NCBI GenBank assembly: GCA_029244725.1
Contig: JAQWQJ010000021.1
Coordinates: forward strand, 1-45,566
Direction of reading: 5' to 3'
DNA length: 45,566 nucleotides
Source: Paracoccaceae bacterium
GTDB lineage: Bacteria; Pseudomonadota; Alphaproteobacteria; Rhodobacterales; Rhodobacteraceae
The notes beneath the pieces are model-generated. The model did not search any database and was not told the origin of the DNA. It worked only from the letters and a program-made list of their open reading frames with translations. Shown here piece by piece: positions 16,216 to 24,125 of the stretch. The stretch's first letter is position 1. The number at the start of each line of letters is the position of its first letter. The translations under genes were made by a program, and so were the position numbers.

Positions 16216-17112
16216 TCAGCCCTCAAACTGCAACTCCGCTATTGCCAATCCGGCCTCGCCGGCCACGGCGTAGACCATGTAGACACGATCTTCTTCCACA
16301 TAGAACGCGGGATCGCGAAGCTGATGCGCCGGTGCCGGTGCTATGTCGGCGCGGGAGGCCACTAGCGGCAATTCACTGCCCTCATAGTCGCGCTCAGGCT
16401 TTAGCAACTCCTGAGGGTTTTCGATCAACCATTCGTTCCAATCGCCTGAAGTATCAACCTCAGCAATCAATATCCGCTCTGGGCAATCCCCGATGGCCGT
16501 CCATGCAACCCAGATTTTATCACCCTGCTGCAAGACCGCTGGATGGCGTGTATGTTTTGGCAATCCCGAAAGCGTCGGACCCTCTTCAAACGCCGTGAGC
16601 CCGTCTTTTGACCGCCAGAGCGAACCGCCCAAGCCAATCGCATAGTGAAAGCCCGACTGCTGCCACACCCTAAAATACGGTGCACCCAAAATGGTATCTT
16701 GGGGGCGAAACGCTAAGCCATCCTTGGACGTTGCGACACAACTCGACTGGGTCGGTGCCTCCCATGGTTGGGGATCACTAACACCATGAAAATACATGCG
16801 AATTTCTTTGGTATTTTCGTCAACATGCACATCCGGAGACGCTATATGTTCATAAAGGAATGGGACCTCGGCGATGTCCAACACGCCGGGTGAATGAATG
16901 CGCCACGGTCCTTCTAAATGATCCGCATAGGCCAACCGAATATAGCTACCCAAATGATGCGCGAAGTAGAGGTGATAGGTCCCGAATCGACCGGCAAGCC
17001 AATCAGGGGTTTTAATCAGAGAGGGGCCATTTACATTGGCCCCCATCCGTTGATCGGCGAACCGTTGAATGATTGGGGCATGCCCAATTCGGTGCGCCCG
17101 CACATTTGTCAT
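16216..17112 (-). CDS. Five-bladed beta-propeller protein resembling GH43/GH32-type glycosidases
   Basis: 298 residues with repeated beta-propeller blades of the arabinanase/levansucrase kind: GTYHLYFAHHLGSYIRLAYA, a SPDVHVDENTKEIRMYFHG blade, HPAVLQQGDKIWVAWTAIGD, and RDPAFYVEEDRVYMVYAVAG. The first and last are the usual Asp- and Glu-bearing edges in GH43-like folds, but the catalytic set is not obvious. There is no signal peptide, so it is not a typical secreted glycosidase. Its start codon overlaps the stop of betC (TCAT at 17109-17112, ATGA on the coding strand), so the two are translationally coupled. It may process a conjugate related to the choline-sulfatase substrate (inference). Confidence 0.6.
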   Translation of the reverse strand: MTNVRAHRIGHAPIIQRFADQRMGANVNGPSLIKTPDWLAGRFGTYHLYFAHHLGSYIRLAYADHLEGPWRIHSPGVLDIAEVPFLYEHIASPDVHVDENTKEIRMYFHGVSDPQPWEAPTQSSCVATSKDGLAFRPQDTILGAPYFRVWQQSGFHYAIGLGGSLWRSKDGLTAFEEGPTLSGLPKHTRHPAVLQQGDKIWVAWTAIGDCPERILIAEVDTSGDWNEWLIENPQELLKPERDYEGSELPLVASRADIAPAPAHQLRDPAFYVEEDRVYMVYAVAGEAGLAIAELQFEG

Positions 17113-18641
17113 TCCGAACCGTCAACCGGCGGGAACCGATACCGCGACGCTGCAACTGTCCAATCCATGTGATTGCGAACATATTGCTGGCTTGCGTCTG
17201 AGGGAGGGTTGTAGTCCCAATCCTCGCCTGCGCCAGCCTCCATCGCTGCGTGAAGTTTTTGGCGTGATTTTTGCGTTCTGATGACGTCAGACCGCAATTG
17301 TTCACTATTCCAACGCCCCGCAACTTCCTCGGCGAAGGCTTTGGCTTCGGTGGCGAAGGCTGGATCATCCGCTAAGTTGATCTTCTCATGAGGGTCATTC
17401 GAAAGATCGTAAAGCTGCGCAAGATCAGGATCGCAGTGGATGTACTTTAGTGCGCCACGCCGGATCATAAACACAGGATAGGGAGTCATTTCCGCGCAAT
17501 ATTCGCCGATGGCCTCGTCTTTGTCGTCCTGTTCACCACGCGCCAAAGGCATCAAGCTGCGACCGTCAATTGGATCGCCCAACATGTCGTCAGTGCCACC
17601 AGCGATATCGAGAACCGTCGGTAGTATATCGACCAGCGAACATGCATTTGAAGCCGTGCCCTGAGCCACATTTGGACCGGCAAAGATCATGGGCACGCGT
17701 GCGGAATGCTCAAAGAAGTTCATCTTGTACCACAGGCCCCGCTCACCCAGCATGTCGCCGTGATCGGCGGTTACGATTATCACCGTGTTTTCAAGCTCTC
17801 CCATGTCCCCTAACGTTTTGACAATTTCACCAACCTTGCTGTCGAAATAGCTGACGTTGGCGAGATAGGCACGACGGGCACGGATGACTTCTTCGTCTGT
17901 AAGCGGCGTGTAGCTTGCCTCAATACCGTCCATAACTCGGCGGGAAAACGGGTCCTGCTCTTCCGGTCTCAGGTTGAACTCAGGCATATCAATGTCGTCG
18001 TCCGAATAGAGATCCCAAAACTCTGGTTTGGCGACATAGGGGTCATGGGGATGAATAAAACTGGCGACCATTGCAAAGGGTTCGCCCTTTCCTGCGGCCT
18101 TGTCCCGACCACGATCGATCAACCAACGGCGTGCGGCAAATCCCACTTCGTCGTCGTAATCCGTTTGAAATGTCGCGATCGCCACGCCGCTTTCTTTGAC
18201 GGTTTGCATGTTGTGGTACCACTTATCGATACGTTCATCATGCGCCTCCCAATCGGGCGTCCAGGCAAAATCTGATGGATAAATATCCGTCGTCACACGG
18301 TCTTCAAAACCATGTTTTTGGTCAGGGCCAACGAAGTGCATTTTGCCTGACAAACAGGTCTTGTAACCAAGCGCCTTAAGGTAATGCGCAAACGTAGGGA
18401 TCGTGGCCTTAAATTCACTCGCGTTGTCATAGGCCGCGATGCGCGAAATCAGCTGGCCAGACATGAATGAAAACCGAGAGGGCGCACAAAGAGGAGAGTT
18501 GCAGTAAGCCGCATCAAATCGCATTCCGCGTGCTGCAAGGGCATCTATATTGGGGGTTTTGGCTGATCTGTGTCCGTAAGCGCCACAGAAGTGCGGCGCC
18601 AATTGATCGGCCATGATGATGACGATGTTTGGCTGTGTCAT
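17109..18641 (-). CDS. betC: Choline sulfatase
   Basis: A 510-residue formylglycine sulfatase that hydrolyses choline-O-sulfate to choline and sulfate in the cytoplasm. Seen: IMADQLAP with the metal Asp12, the signature C52-A-P-S-R, TCLSGKMHFVGPDQKHGFED, TDIYPSDFAWTPDWEAHDER and HGDMLGERGLWYKMNFFEHS, all strongly BetC-like. The C-terminus (WDYNPPSDASQQYVRNHMDW) carries the choline-sulfatase-specific tail that the sulfatase at 7627-9093 lacks. The gene is co-transcribed with the downstream propeller gene through an ATGA overlap. An APH-like kinase and a LysR regulator lie upstream on the same strand; a LysR gene often accompanies betC. Choline dehydrogenase and betaine aldehyde dehydrogenase genes are not in the immediate cluster. 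Confidence 0.93.
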   Translation of the reverse strand: MTQPNIVIIMADQLAPHFCGAYGHRSAKTPNIDALAARGMRFDAAYCNSPLCAPSRFSFMSGQLISRIAAYDNASEFKATIPTFAHYLKALGYKTCLSGKMHFVGPDQKHGFEDRVTTDIYPSDFAWTPDWEAHDERIDKWYHNMQTVKESGVAIATFQTDYDDEVGFAARRWLIDRGRDKAAGKGEPFAMVASFIHPHDPYVAKPEFWDLYSDDDIDMPEFNLRPEEQDPFSRRVMDGIEASYTPLTDEEVIRARRAYLANVSYFDSKVGEIVKTLGDMGELENTVIIVTADHGDMLGERGLWYKMNFFEHSARVPMIFAGPNVAQGTASNACSLVDILPTVLDIAGGTDDMLGDPIDGRSLMPLARGEQDDKDEAIGEYCAEMTPYPVFMIRRGALKYIHCDPDLAQLYDLSNDPHEKINLADDPAFATEAKAFAEEVAGRWNSEQLRSDVIRTQKSRQKLHAAMEAGAGEDWDYNPPSDASQQYVRNHMDWTVAASRYRFPPVDGSE

Positions 18642-18782
18642 AGAGTATTCCTTTGAAAAACGTAGATAGATTACGAGTTCAAAGGGCCCTTGGAGGCGGT
18701 TGGTACTGCATATGTTTCAGATGACAAGTTCGCATGCAAAACACTTGCACCGGGCCAAGGAAATCACCAAGCGTTTTTTGCG

Positions 18783-19826
18783 TCAAAGGTTTTCCGCATA
18801 TTCATTAACTTGCCGCAGAAAATCACTTAAACTGCGAAGATGGGGTTGCGCCCCTGCCCAACGGCATGCCCTGTTCACGACCCGTTTAACATGAGCAGGC
18901 GAAACACCCACTCGGTCATTCTCAAGTGAACTTGCCGCGTTCCACCAAGGCCCATCGCCTTTGCGTCTCAATATCAGACCAAGTCGAATGATGCTGTGCA
19001 AAACCGCTTTGGTATGGAACCTAGGAACCAGTATTTCAAAATCTGTCTCGTGAGTGATGGCCAGGTGCTTTAGCAACTCGAACTCGGCCTCTGGTACATT
19101 TGGCGACCATTCGTCAGCCAACATCCAGACCAAATCATCCTCAGCAGAGCCAACTCCGCAATGCTCCCAGTCAAACCAACCAACGGTGCCTTTAGTATCA
19201 ACCATCGCGTTCCCCGGGCGGGAATCCCATTTTACGAACGATGGCAATCTTACGCTGATATTCGAAGCAAGCGCTTGAGGATCGTAAGAGGGCGCAGTCA
19301 CTGAAATTTGCTCGGCCAGCCTGTCTGGTGCTTTCGAAAAATCGAGATGCCAATCCTTGCGATCGCCGATTCTGGGGGCTTCGGTCAGAAGGCCATTTTC
19401 GTTCGCTTTCACTTGCAATTCAATCAAGCTTTTTCCGGCAGAAATCAGCAACTTTTTCCGCGTTTCGCGGTCTGCAAATTCCAGCCCCTCAGACAATCGT
19501 TGCCCATCAAGTTTAGATTGCAGTACAAAGTTTCCTTTGTGACCCAACAGTTCAGGGACGCTCGGGCTATCGCCTAAGGTTCGAAGAACCAGAGCCTCTA
19601 GCTGGCCGCGCGATGCGCTTGAACGTTTGGTCACGACAATCTCGCGATCACCCACGTTAGCGATGATAGTCTTGCGATCCCGACCACCAGGATACGTTAT
19701 ACCTGTCGGAACAGCCCCAAGAAGTTCGCTGCAAATCGCTGAGATTTCTTCATCTAATACTCTTGGTTCAGCCAAGTCGTTCCCTCGTTTTTTCTCGAAA
19801 TCATGCGTCAGGAAATAGCGCAACAT
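18783..19826 (-). CDS. Aminoglycoside phosphotransferase/choline-kinase-fold protein
   Basis: About 347 residues. The C-terminal half has the catalytic-loop equivalent KWDSRPGNAMV (Asp-x4-Asn of the Brenner motif, with the usual His replaced by Lys) followed by GWFDWEHCGVG, which corresponds to the metal-binding Asp of the DFG position. The ATP lobe is less clear (REIVVTKRSSAS may carry the Lys). The family phosphorylates hydroxyls of small amino-alcohols, sugars or antibiotics. Lying between a LysR gene and betC, an amino-alcohol such as choline or ethanolamine is a reasonable guess only. The frame extends upstream to a TTG at 19886 overlapping lysR by 28 bp; ATG at 19826, after the lysR stop, is preferred. 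Confidence 0.65.
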   Translation of the reverse strand: MLRYFLTHDFEKKRGNDLAEPRVLDEEISAICSELLGAVPTGITYPGGRDRKTIIANVGDREIVVTKRSSASRGQLEALVLRTLGDSPSVPELLGHKGNFVLQSKLDGQRLSEGLEFADRETRKKLLISAGKSLIELQVKANENGLLTEAPRIGDRKDWHLDFSKAPDRLAEQISVTAPSYDPQALASNISVRLPSFVKWDSRPGNAMVDTKGTVGWFDWEHCGVGSAEDDLVWMLADEWSPNVPEAEFELLKHLAITHETDFEILVPRFHTKAVLHSIIRLGLILRRKGDGPWWNAASSLENDRVGVSPAHVKRVVNRACRWAGAQPHLRSLSDFLRQVNEYAENL

Positions 19827-19858
19827 CAAGTGCTTATCATCGTTTATTAAAGGGTCGT

Positions 19859-20701
19859 TTACATTCCCAGAAGATCCAAAAGCCAATCACGAAAATGAAC
19901 TGCATTTGGGTTATGTTCATCGATAGATAGGTAATACCCTTCCTGTGACGCGATTGACCCTTCGTGTGCCCTGACCAGTTCGCCTGAGCGCACAATATGC
20001 GTGGCTAGCAGTTCACTTACTAATGCCACGCCATTGCCAGTGGCAGCCAATTGCAAAGCCATGCCGAAGGAATCCGCAAATAATGAAGCATTTAGATTGC
20101 CACCAAACTGATCGCCCCATGCCGTCCAACCACCAGAGGTGCCAACGGCCTCGATCAATTGTAGATCCTCAATATTACCGTCCAATTTAGGAGACTTAAG
20201 CGCCACAAGACGATTGGGCGTTAGCAATAGCGCATTTTTCCCAACCTGCTTTTCGGACCCAAACCGAATTTCCACGTCAGCACGCGCAGTGTTAAAGTCA
20301 TCGGGCCAAATTGCGCTTAAAAACCTGATTGCAATCTCAGGATGAACTTTGTGAAAGGCGCTTAACTTTGGAGCAATAATCCAATGCGAAACACTAACCG
20401 AAGTCGCCACCGTCAATAGGTTTTCACCAACTTTCGGCTCAAAGCCTTGGGTCGCATCTGCAAGCTTTTCAAGCGCTGCACCCACCTGCGGCAACAGTCT
20501 GCGGCCACTATCCGTTAATGACAATCCCCGCGCCTGTCTGGTGAACAAACTGGTCCCAAGACGGGTTTCAAGCGCCTTTACATGCTGACTAACTGCCGAT
20601 TGGGTCATGCCAATTTCATCGGCCGCGGCAGTAAAACTCAGCCGGCGGGCAGCAGCCTCAAACGCGCGAAACCAAGTCAACGGTGGAAGGGATTTTGCCA
20701 T
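19859..20701 (-). CDS. LysR-family transcriptional regulator (GcvA-like)
   Basis: 280 residues, ATG at 20701. The helix-turn-helix covers about residues 8-65 (FRAFEAAARRLSFTAAADEI, MTQSAVSQHVKALETRLG) and the effector domain follows from about 90. RQARGLSLTDSGRRLLPQV is the wing region common to GcvA/AmpR-like members. Two regulon candidates exist: the same-strand APH kinase-betC-propeller genes downstream, and the divergent five-gene oxidation operon starting at 20809. Position relative to betC fits the LysR regulators that accompany choline-sulfate use; the dyad at 20716-20730 fits control of the divergent promoter. Confidence 0.87.
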   Translation of the reverse strand: MAKSLPPLTWFRAFEAAARRLSFTAAADEIGMTQSAVSQHVKALETRLGTSLFTRQARGLSLTDSGRRLLPQVGAALEKLADATQGFEPKVGENLLTVATSVSVSHWIIAPKLSAFHKVHPEIAIRFLSAIWPDDFNTARADVEIRFGSEKQVGKNALLLTPNRLVALKSPKLDGNIEDLQLIEAVGTSGGWTAWGDQFGGNLNASLFADSFGMALQLAATGNGVALVSELLATHIVRSGELVRAHEGSIASQEGYYLSIDEHNPNAVHFRDWLLDLLGM

Positions 20702-20715
20702 AGGGTAAGCTATCC

Positions 20716-20730
20716 ATTAGTTTTTCTAAT
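20716..20730. promoter_or_regulatory. LysR-type T-N11-A box in the divergent promoter
   Basis: ATTAG-TTTTT-CTAAT is a perfect 5-bp dyad that contains the LysR T-N11-A core (T20717, A20729). An outer GGGTA (20703-20707) mirrors TACCC (20730-20734). It lies directly before the lysR start and about 80 bp before the divergent operon. Confidence 0.5.
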
Positions 20731-20808
20731 ACCCTTGCGCATAATTCCATTGTTTGTCAAAAATTCCGCGCCGAAACATACTCGGTCAGCGATGAACAGG
20801 AGAAGTTA

Positions 20809-21408
20809 ATGCAGCCCGAAATCCGCAAGATAGTGACGTATGACGAAGAGGTCATGATCGAAGGCTTTAAGGCCACAGAAAAACCGTGGCGTATGTTCGC
20901 GGTGGCGGCAATCGTTCGCAATCCCTGGGCTGACCGATTTGTCGAAGATCTAAAGCCTGAGATTATGGCTTATGGTCCGGTCTTGGGCGAGATGATGACT
21001 GACCGTATGTTGAAGCTTGCCGGCAGTGGCGAAGCGATTGAGGCTTACGGCAAGGCAGCGGTCGTTGGTTTGAATGGAGAGGTCGAGCATGCATCAGGGT
21101 TGATCCACACGCTTCGGTTCGGCAATTTCTATCGTGAAGCGGTCGGGGCAAAATCATACCTCGCTTTTACCAACACGCGCGGTCCGGCAAATGCGCCGAT
21201 TATGGTGCCGCTGATGGACAAAAACGATGCTGGCCGTCGGTCGCACTATCTAACCATTCAATTTGCCATTCCAGACGCGCCGCGAGATGACGAAATCGTT
21301 GTGGTTTTAGGTGCCGCTACCAGTGGGCGCCCCCATCATCGTATTGGAGATAGATACCAAGATTTAAAGGACCTAGGGAATGACCTGGACAATCCGGCAG
21401 CGGTCTAA
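20809..21408 (+). CDS. DUF1185 / 'amino acid synthesis' family protein
   Basis: 199 residues of the PF06684 family; recognisable parts are EVMIEGFKATEKPWRMFAVA, AIVRNPWADRFVEDL, KAAVVGLNGEVEHASGLIHT, FTNTRGPANAPIMVPLMDK and VLGAATSGRPHHRIGDRYQD. Solved members, one from Ruegeria pomeroyi, have a Bacillus chorismate-mutase-like fold, related to the RidA/RutC type of trimer; catalytic function is not established. ATG start with AGGAG 5 bases upstream. First gene of a five-gene operon whose other members parallel RutD, RutF, RutA and an aldehyde oxidoreductase, so it may fill the place of RutC (inference). Overlaps the next gene by 29 bp. Confidence 0.85.
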   Translation: MQPEIRKIVTYDEEVMIEGFKATEKPWRMFAVAAIVRNPWADRFVEDLKPEIMAYGPVLGEMMTDRMLKLAGSGEAIEAYGKAAVVGLNGEVEHASGLIHTLRFGNFYREAVGAKSYLAFTNTRGPANAPIMVPLMDKNDAGRRSHYLTIQFAIPDAPRDDEIVVVLGAATSGRPHHRIGDRYQDLKDLGNDLDNPAAV

Positions 21409-22159
21409 GTTCGCAAATTTGGCAGCAATAGCTGAGGGCACAGGTTCTCAGGTGCTGCTGATCCACGGCGTCGGCCTACGGGCCGAGGCTTGGAACGCCC
21501 AGATTGACGCGCTTTCTAAGCGTCATCGCGTCGTTGCTGTCGATATGCCCGGACATGGCGAAAGCCCGGTACCAACAGACACACTAAAGCTTGCGCAATA
21601 CACCGACGCGATTGCAGAGGGCATTTCCGAGCCAACAATCGTCGTCGGCCATTCTATGGGCGCAATGATCGCTCTTGATCTGGCTGTGCGGTATCCTGAC
21701 CACATCAAAGGCGTCGCGGCGTTGAACGCCATTTTTGAACGCGAGGATGTCGCCACTAATGCTGTTCGTGCACGGGCAGATAGCCTTGACGGTATTTCTG
21801 TCTCCGACCCTGAACCAACTTTGCAGCGCTGGTTTGCAAGTTCGCCCTCAGCTGAACGTACCGCGTGCTTTAACTGGTTGTCGTCGGTAAACCCTGTTGG
21901 TTATCAAATGGCCTATCGCTCATTCGCTTACAATGATGGGCCTGTTAGGGAAAACTTAGCAAAACTCAAGTGCCCTGCCCTGTTTATGACTGGCAGTAAG
22001 GAACCAAATTCAACCCCCGAAATGTCAACGGCCATGGCAGAAATTGCCCCACAGGGCGAAGCTATAATCGCCCAAAATGCAGCCCATATGATGCCCATGA
22101 CGCATGTGGATGAGGTTAACGCGGCCCTATTGTCCATTGTCGCGCGGGTGGCACCATGA
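21380..22159 (+). CDS. Alpha/beta-fold hydrolase (RutD-like position)
   Basis: 259 residues with the oxyanion region LLIHGVGLRAEAWNAQIDAL, nucleophile elbow GHSMG near residue 93, AVDMPGHGESP before it, and a late His in AAHMMPMTHVDEV. All members of a Ser-Asp-His triad are therefore plausible. In the Rut pathway an alpha/beta hydrolase (RutD) speeds aminoacrylate or carbamate breakdown; a similar clean-up or ring-product hydrolysis is likely here, but the substrate is unknown. The ATG lies inside the end of DUF1185 in another frame, and its stop overlaps the next start (ATGA at 22156-22159), so it is translationally coupled on both sides. Confidence 0.85.
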   Translation: MTWTIRQRSKFANLAAIAEGTGSQVLLIHGVGLRAEAWNAQIDALSKRHRVVAVDMPGHGESPVPTDTLKLAQYTDAIAEGISEPTIVVGHSMGAMIALDLAVRYPDHIKGVAALNAIFEREDVATNAVRARADSLDGISVSDPEPTLQRWFASSPSAERTACFNWLSSVNPVGYQMAYRSFAYNDGPVRENLAKLKCPALFMTGSKEPNSTPEMSTAMAEIAPQGEAIIAQNAAHMMPMTHVDEVNAALLSIVARVAP

Positions 22160-23079
22160 CCAATCTCGATCCTCGCGCCCTGAGATCGGCTTTCGGAAGT
22201 TTCATGACCGGCGTCACCGTCGTAACCGCACGCGATGAAAGCGGAACCCCCGTTGGTTTTACTGCGAATTCGTTTTCCTCGGTGTCGCTTGATCCACCGC
22301 TTTTGCTGGTATGTCCCGGCAAGTTCCTATCTTCCTACGAGGCGTTCACAAACTGCCGAGAGTTCGCAGTAAGTGTTTTGGCGGAGGGGCAAGAGGAAAT
22401 ATCTAACACTTTCGCCAGCTTTAAGGGCGATCGATTTTCCAAGGTATCTCACAGTATAGATGTCCACGGCGTGCCAGTTATCGACGATGCGGTTGTACAA
22501 TTTTCCTGCAAAACTAATCAGGTTATGACGACAGGTGATCATTCTATCTTACTCGGCGAAGTGCGAGAATTCACCCATAACAACAACCCAGGGCTTGGGT
22601 ATTCGGGTGGGCAGTACTTTAGTCTTGGTCTTGAGCGCGCGGCATCTGAAACAACATCTGGTACCGCAGTTTGTGGCGCGATTATTGCACAGGGCGACCA
22701 TGTGTTGCTTGAGAGAACACCCGATGGATTTCGCCCGCTGCAAATCACACGTAACAAGCGCCAAAACATGCGCGCTGAGCTACATACAGCCTTAACTGCA
22801 CAGAATCTAAGGCTAGAAATTGGACCAGCCTATTCGGTGTTTGACGATCCAGCCACCAACCACCATTTCACCTATTTTCTGGCAAGTGGATCGACCACCA
22901 TGCCAAACGCCCAAATCACAGCGGTGCCAATCAACAAATTGGCCACTGTAACTTACACCACGGATGCTATCGCCGTGATGATGTCTCGCTACGCTCTTGA
23001 ATCCCAAACGCGCAATTTTGCGCTTTATTTGGGGGACGCCCAGCACGGCGACGTACACGCCCTGAACGAAAGGACCTGA
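22156..23079 (+). CDS. Flavin reductase with an unusual C-terminal extension (RutF-like position)
   Basis: 307 residues. Residues about 8-160 are a complete short-chain flavin reductase domain (FGSFMTGVTVVTARDESG, TANSFSSVSLDPPLLLVCPG, VLAEGQEEISNTFASFKGDR), supplying reduced FMN. Ordinary members end here. Another 140 residues follow: TAVCGAIIAQGDHVLLERTP begins like a Nudix fold and the region keeps that strand-helix pattern, but no Nudix box (G-x5-E-x7-RE-x2-EE) is visible. It could be a flavin or regulatory domain. The start overlaps the hydrolase stop and the LLM monooxygenase begins 3 bp after the stop, so it almost certainly serves that enzyme. Confidence 0.85.
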   Translation: MTNLDPRALRSAFGSFMTGVTVVTARDESGTPVGFTANSFSSVSLDPPLLLVCPGKFLSSYEAFTNCREFAVSVLAEGQEEISNTFASFKGDRFSKVSHSIDVHGVPVIDDAVVQFSCKTNQVMTTGDHSILLGEVREFTHNNNPGLGYSGGQYFSLGLERAASETTSGTAVCGAIIAQGDHVLLERTPDGFRPLQITRNKRQNMRAELHTALTAQNLRLEIGPAYSVFDDPATNHHFTYFLASGSTTMPNAQITAVPINKLATVTYTTDAIAVMMSRYALESQTRNFALYLGDAQHGDVHALNERT

Positions 23080-23082
23080 GAA

Positions 23083-24117
23083 ATGGAATTTTCCCTATTT
23101 GGACACATGGAGCGAACTTCAGATGAGCATTCTCATGAACAGCTCAACCAAGAGCTCATCCAGCTGTGCAAGATGGCGGACGACGGTGGCATGCGCGCGT
23201 TCTGGACCGGCGAGCATCACGGGATGGAATTCACGATCACTCCAAACCCGCTATTGTCGTTAGTGCACATTGCTAATCATACCAAAAATCTACGCCTAGG
23301 TACTGGTACTGTCATTGCCCCTTTTTGGCATCCGATCAAATTGGCTGGGGAAACTGCCTCTGCCGATTTGCTGACTGGCGGTCGCATTGAACTTGGCATA
23401 GCGCGTGGCGCATATTCTTATGAGTACGAACGACTTATGCCCGGTATGGACGCATGGGAGGCCGGGCAAAGAATGCGCGAGATCGCGCCTCTTCTGCCAA
23501 AGCTTTGGGCTGGTGACTGCGCCCATGACGGTGAGTTCTTCAGCTTTCCTTCAACAACTGCAACGCCAAAGCCCGCGCAAAAAGACGGCCCTCCGATTTG
23601 GATAGCAGCACGCGATCCCAACAGTCACGAGTTCGGCGTTCACAATGGCTTTAACATCCAAGTTACTCCGCTTTGGCAAGGTTACGAGGAAATCGAAAGC
23701 TTGATGGATCGTTTCAACGCCGCCTGTGCGACCTATGATGGTCCGCGCCCAAAGGTCATGTTATTGCATCACACCTATGTCGGTTCAGACGCGGATGACG
23801 TGCTTTTGGCAGCAAATCAATTGTCGCGATTCTACTGTTATTTCGGCGCTTGGTTCCAAAACAAGCGGCCGGTCAATCAGGGGCTATTGCAGACGTTAAC
23901 TGACGAAGAATTGGCCGCCAATAAAATGATGTCCCCAGAGAACTTGCATCGCGACCTAACGATTGGCACGGTTCAGGAAGTGATTGACCAAATAAAACGA
24001 TACGAAGATCTAGGGTATGACGAATATTCGTTTTGGATCGACAGCGGCATGAACTTTGAGCGCAAGCGCGACTCTCTTTCGCGCTTCATCAATGAAGTCA
24101 TGCCAGCATTCCAGTGA
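23083..24117 (+). CDS. Luciferase-like (LLM class) flavin-dependent monooxygenase
   Basis: 344 residues, two-component bacterial luciferase-like TIM barrel. Seen: FWTGEHHGMEFTITPNPLL, LRLGTGTVIAPFWHPIKLAG, LLTGGRIELGIARGAYSYEY and PPIWIAARDPNSHEFGVHNG, all standard LLM landmarks. It uses reduced FMN from the preceding reductase to oxidise a substrate; RutA, from the same superfamily, opens the uracil ring. The substrate here is not known. The next gene overlaps or abuts the stop (TGA at 24115-24117). Confidence 0.88.
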   Translation: MEFSLFGHMERTSDEHSHEQLNQELIQLCKMADDGGMRAFWTGEHHGMEFTITPNPLLSLVHIANHTKNLRLGTGTVIAPFWHPIKLAGETASADLLTGGRIELGIARGAYSYEYERLMPGMDAWEAGQRMREIAPLLPKLWAGDCAHDGEFFSFPSTTATPKPAQKDGPPIWIAARDPNSHEFGVHNGFNIQVTPLWQGYEEIESLMDRFNAACATYDGPRPKVMLLHHTYVGSDADDVLLAANQLSRFYCYFGAWFQNKRPVNQGLLQTLTDEELAANKMMSPENLHRDLTIGTVQEVIDQIKRYEDLGYDEYSFWIDSGMNFERKRDSLSRFINEVMPAFQ

Positions 24118-24125
24118 GGGAAATG

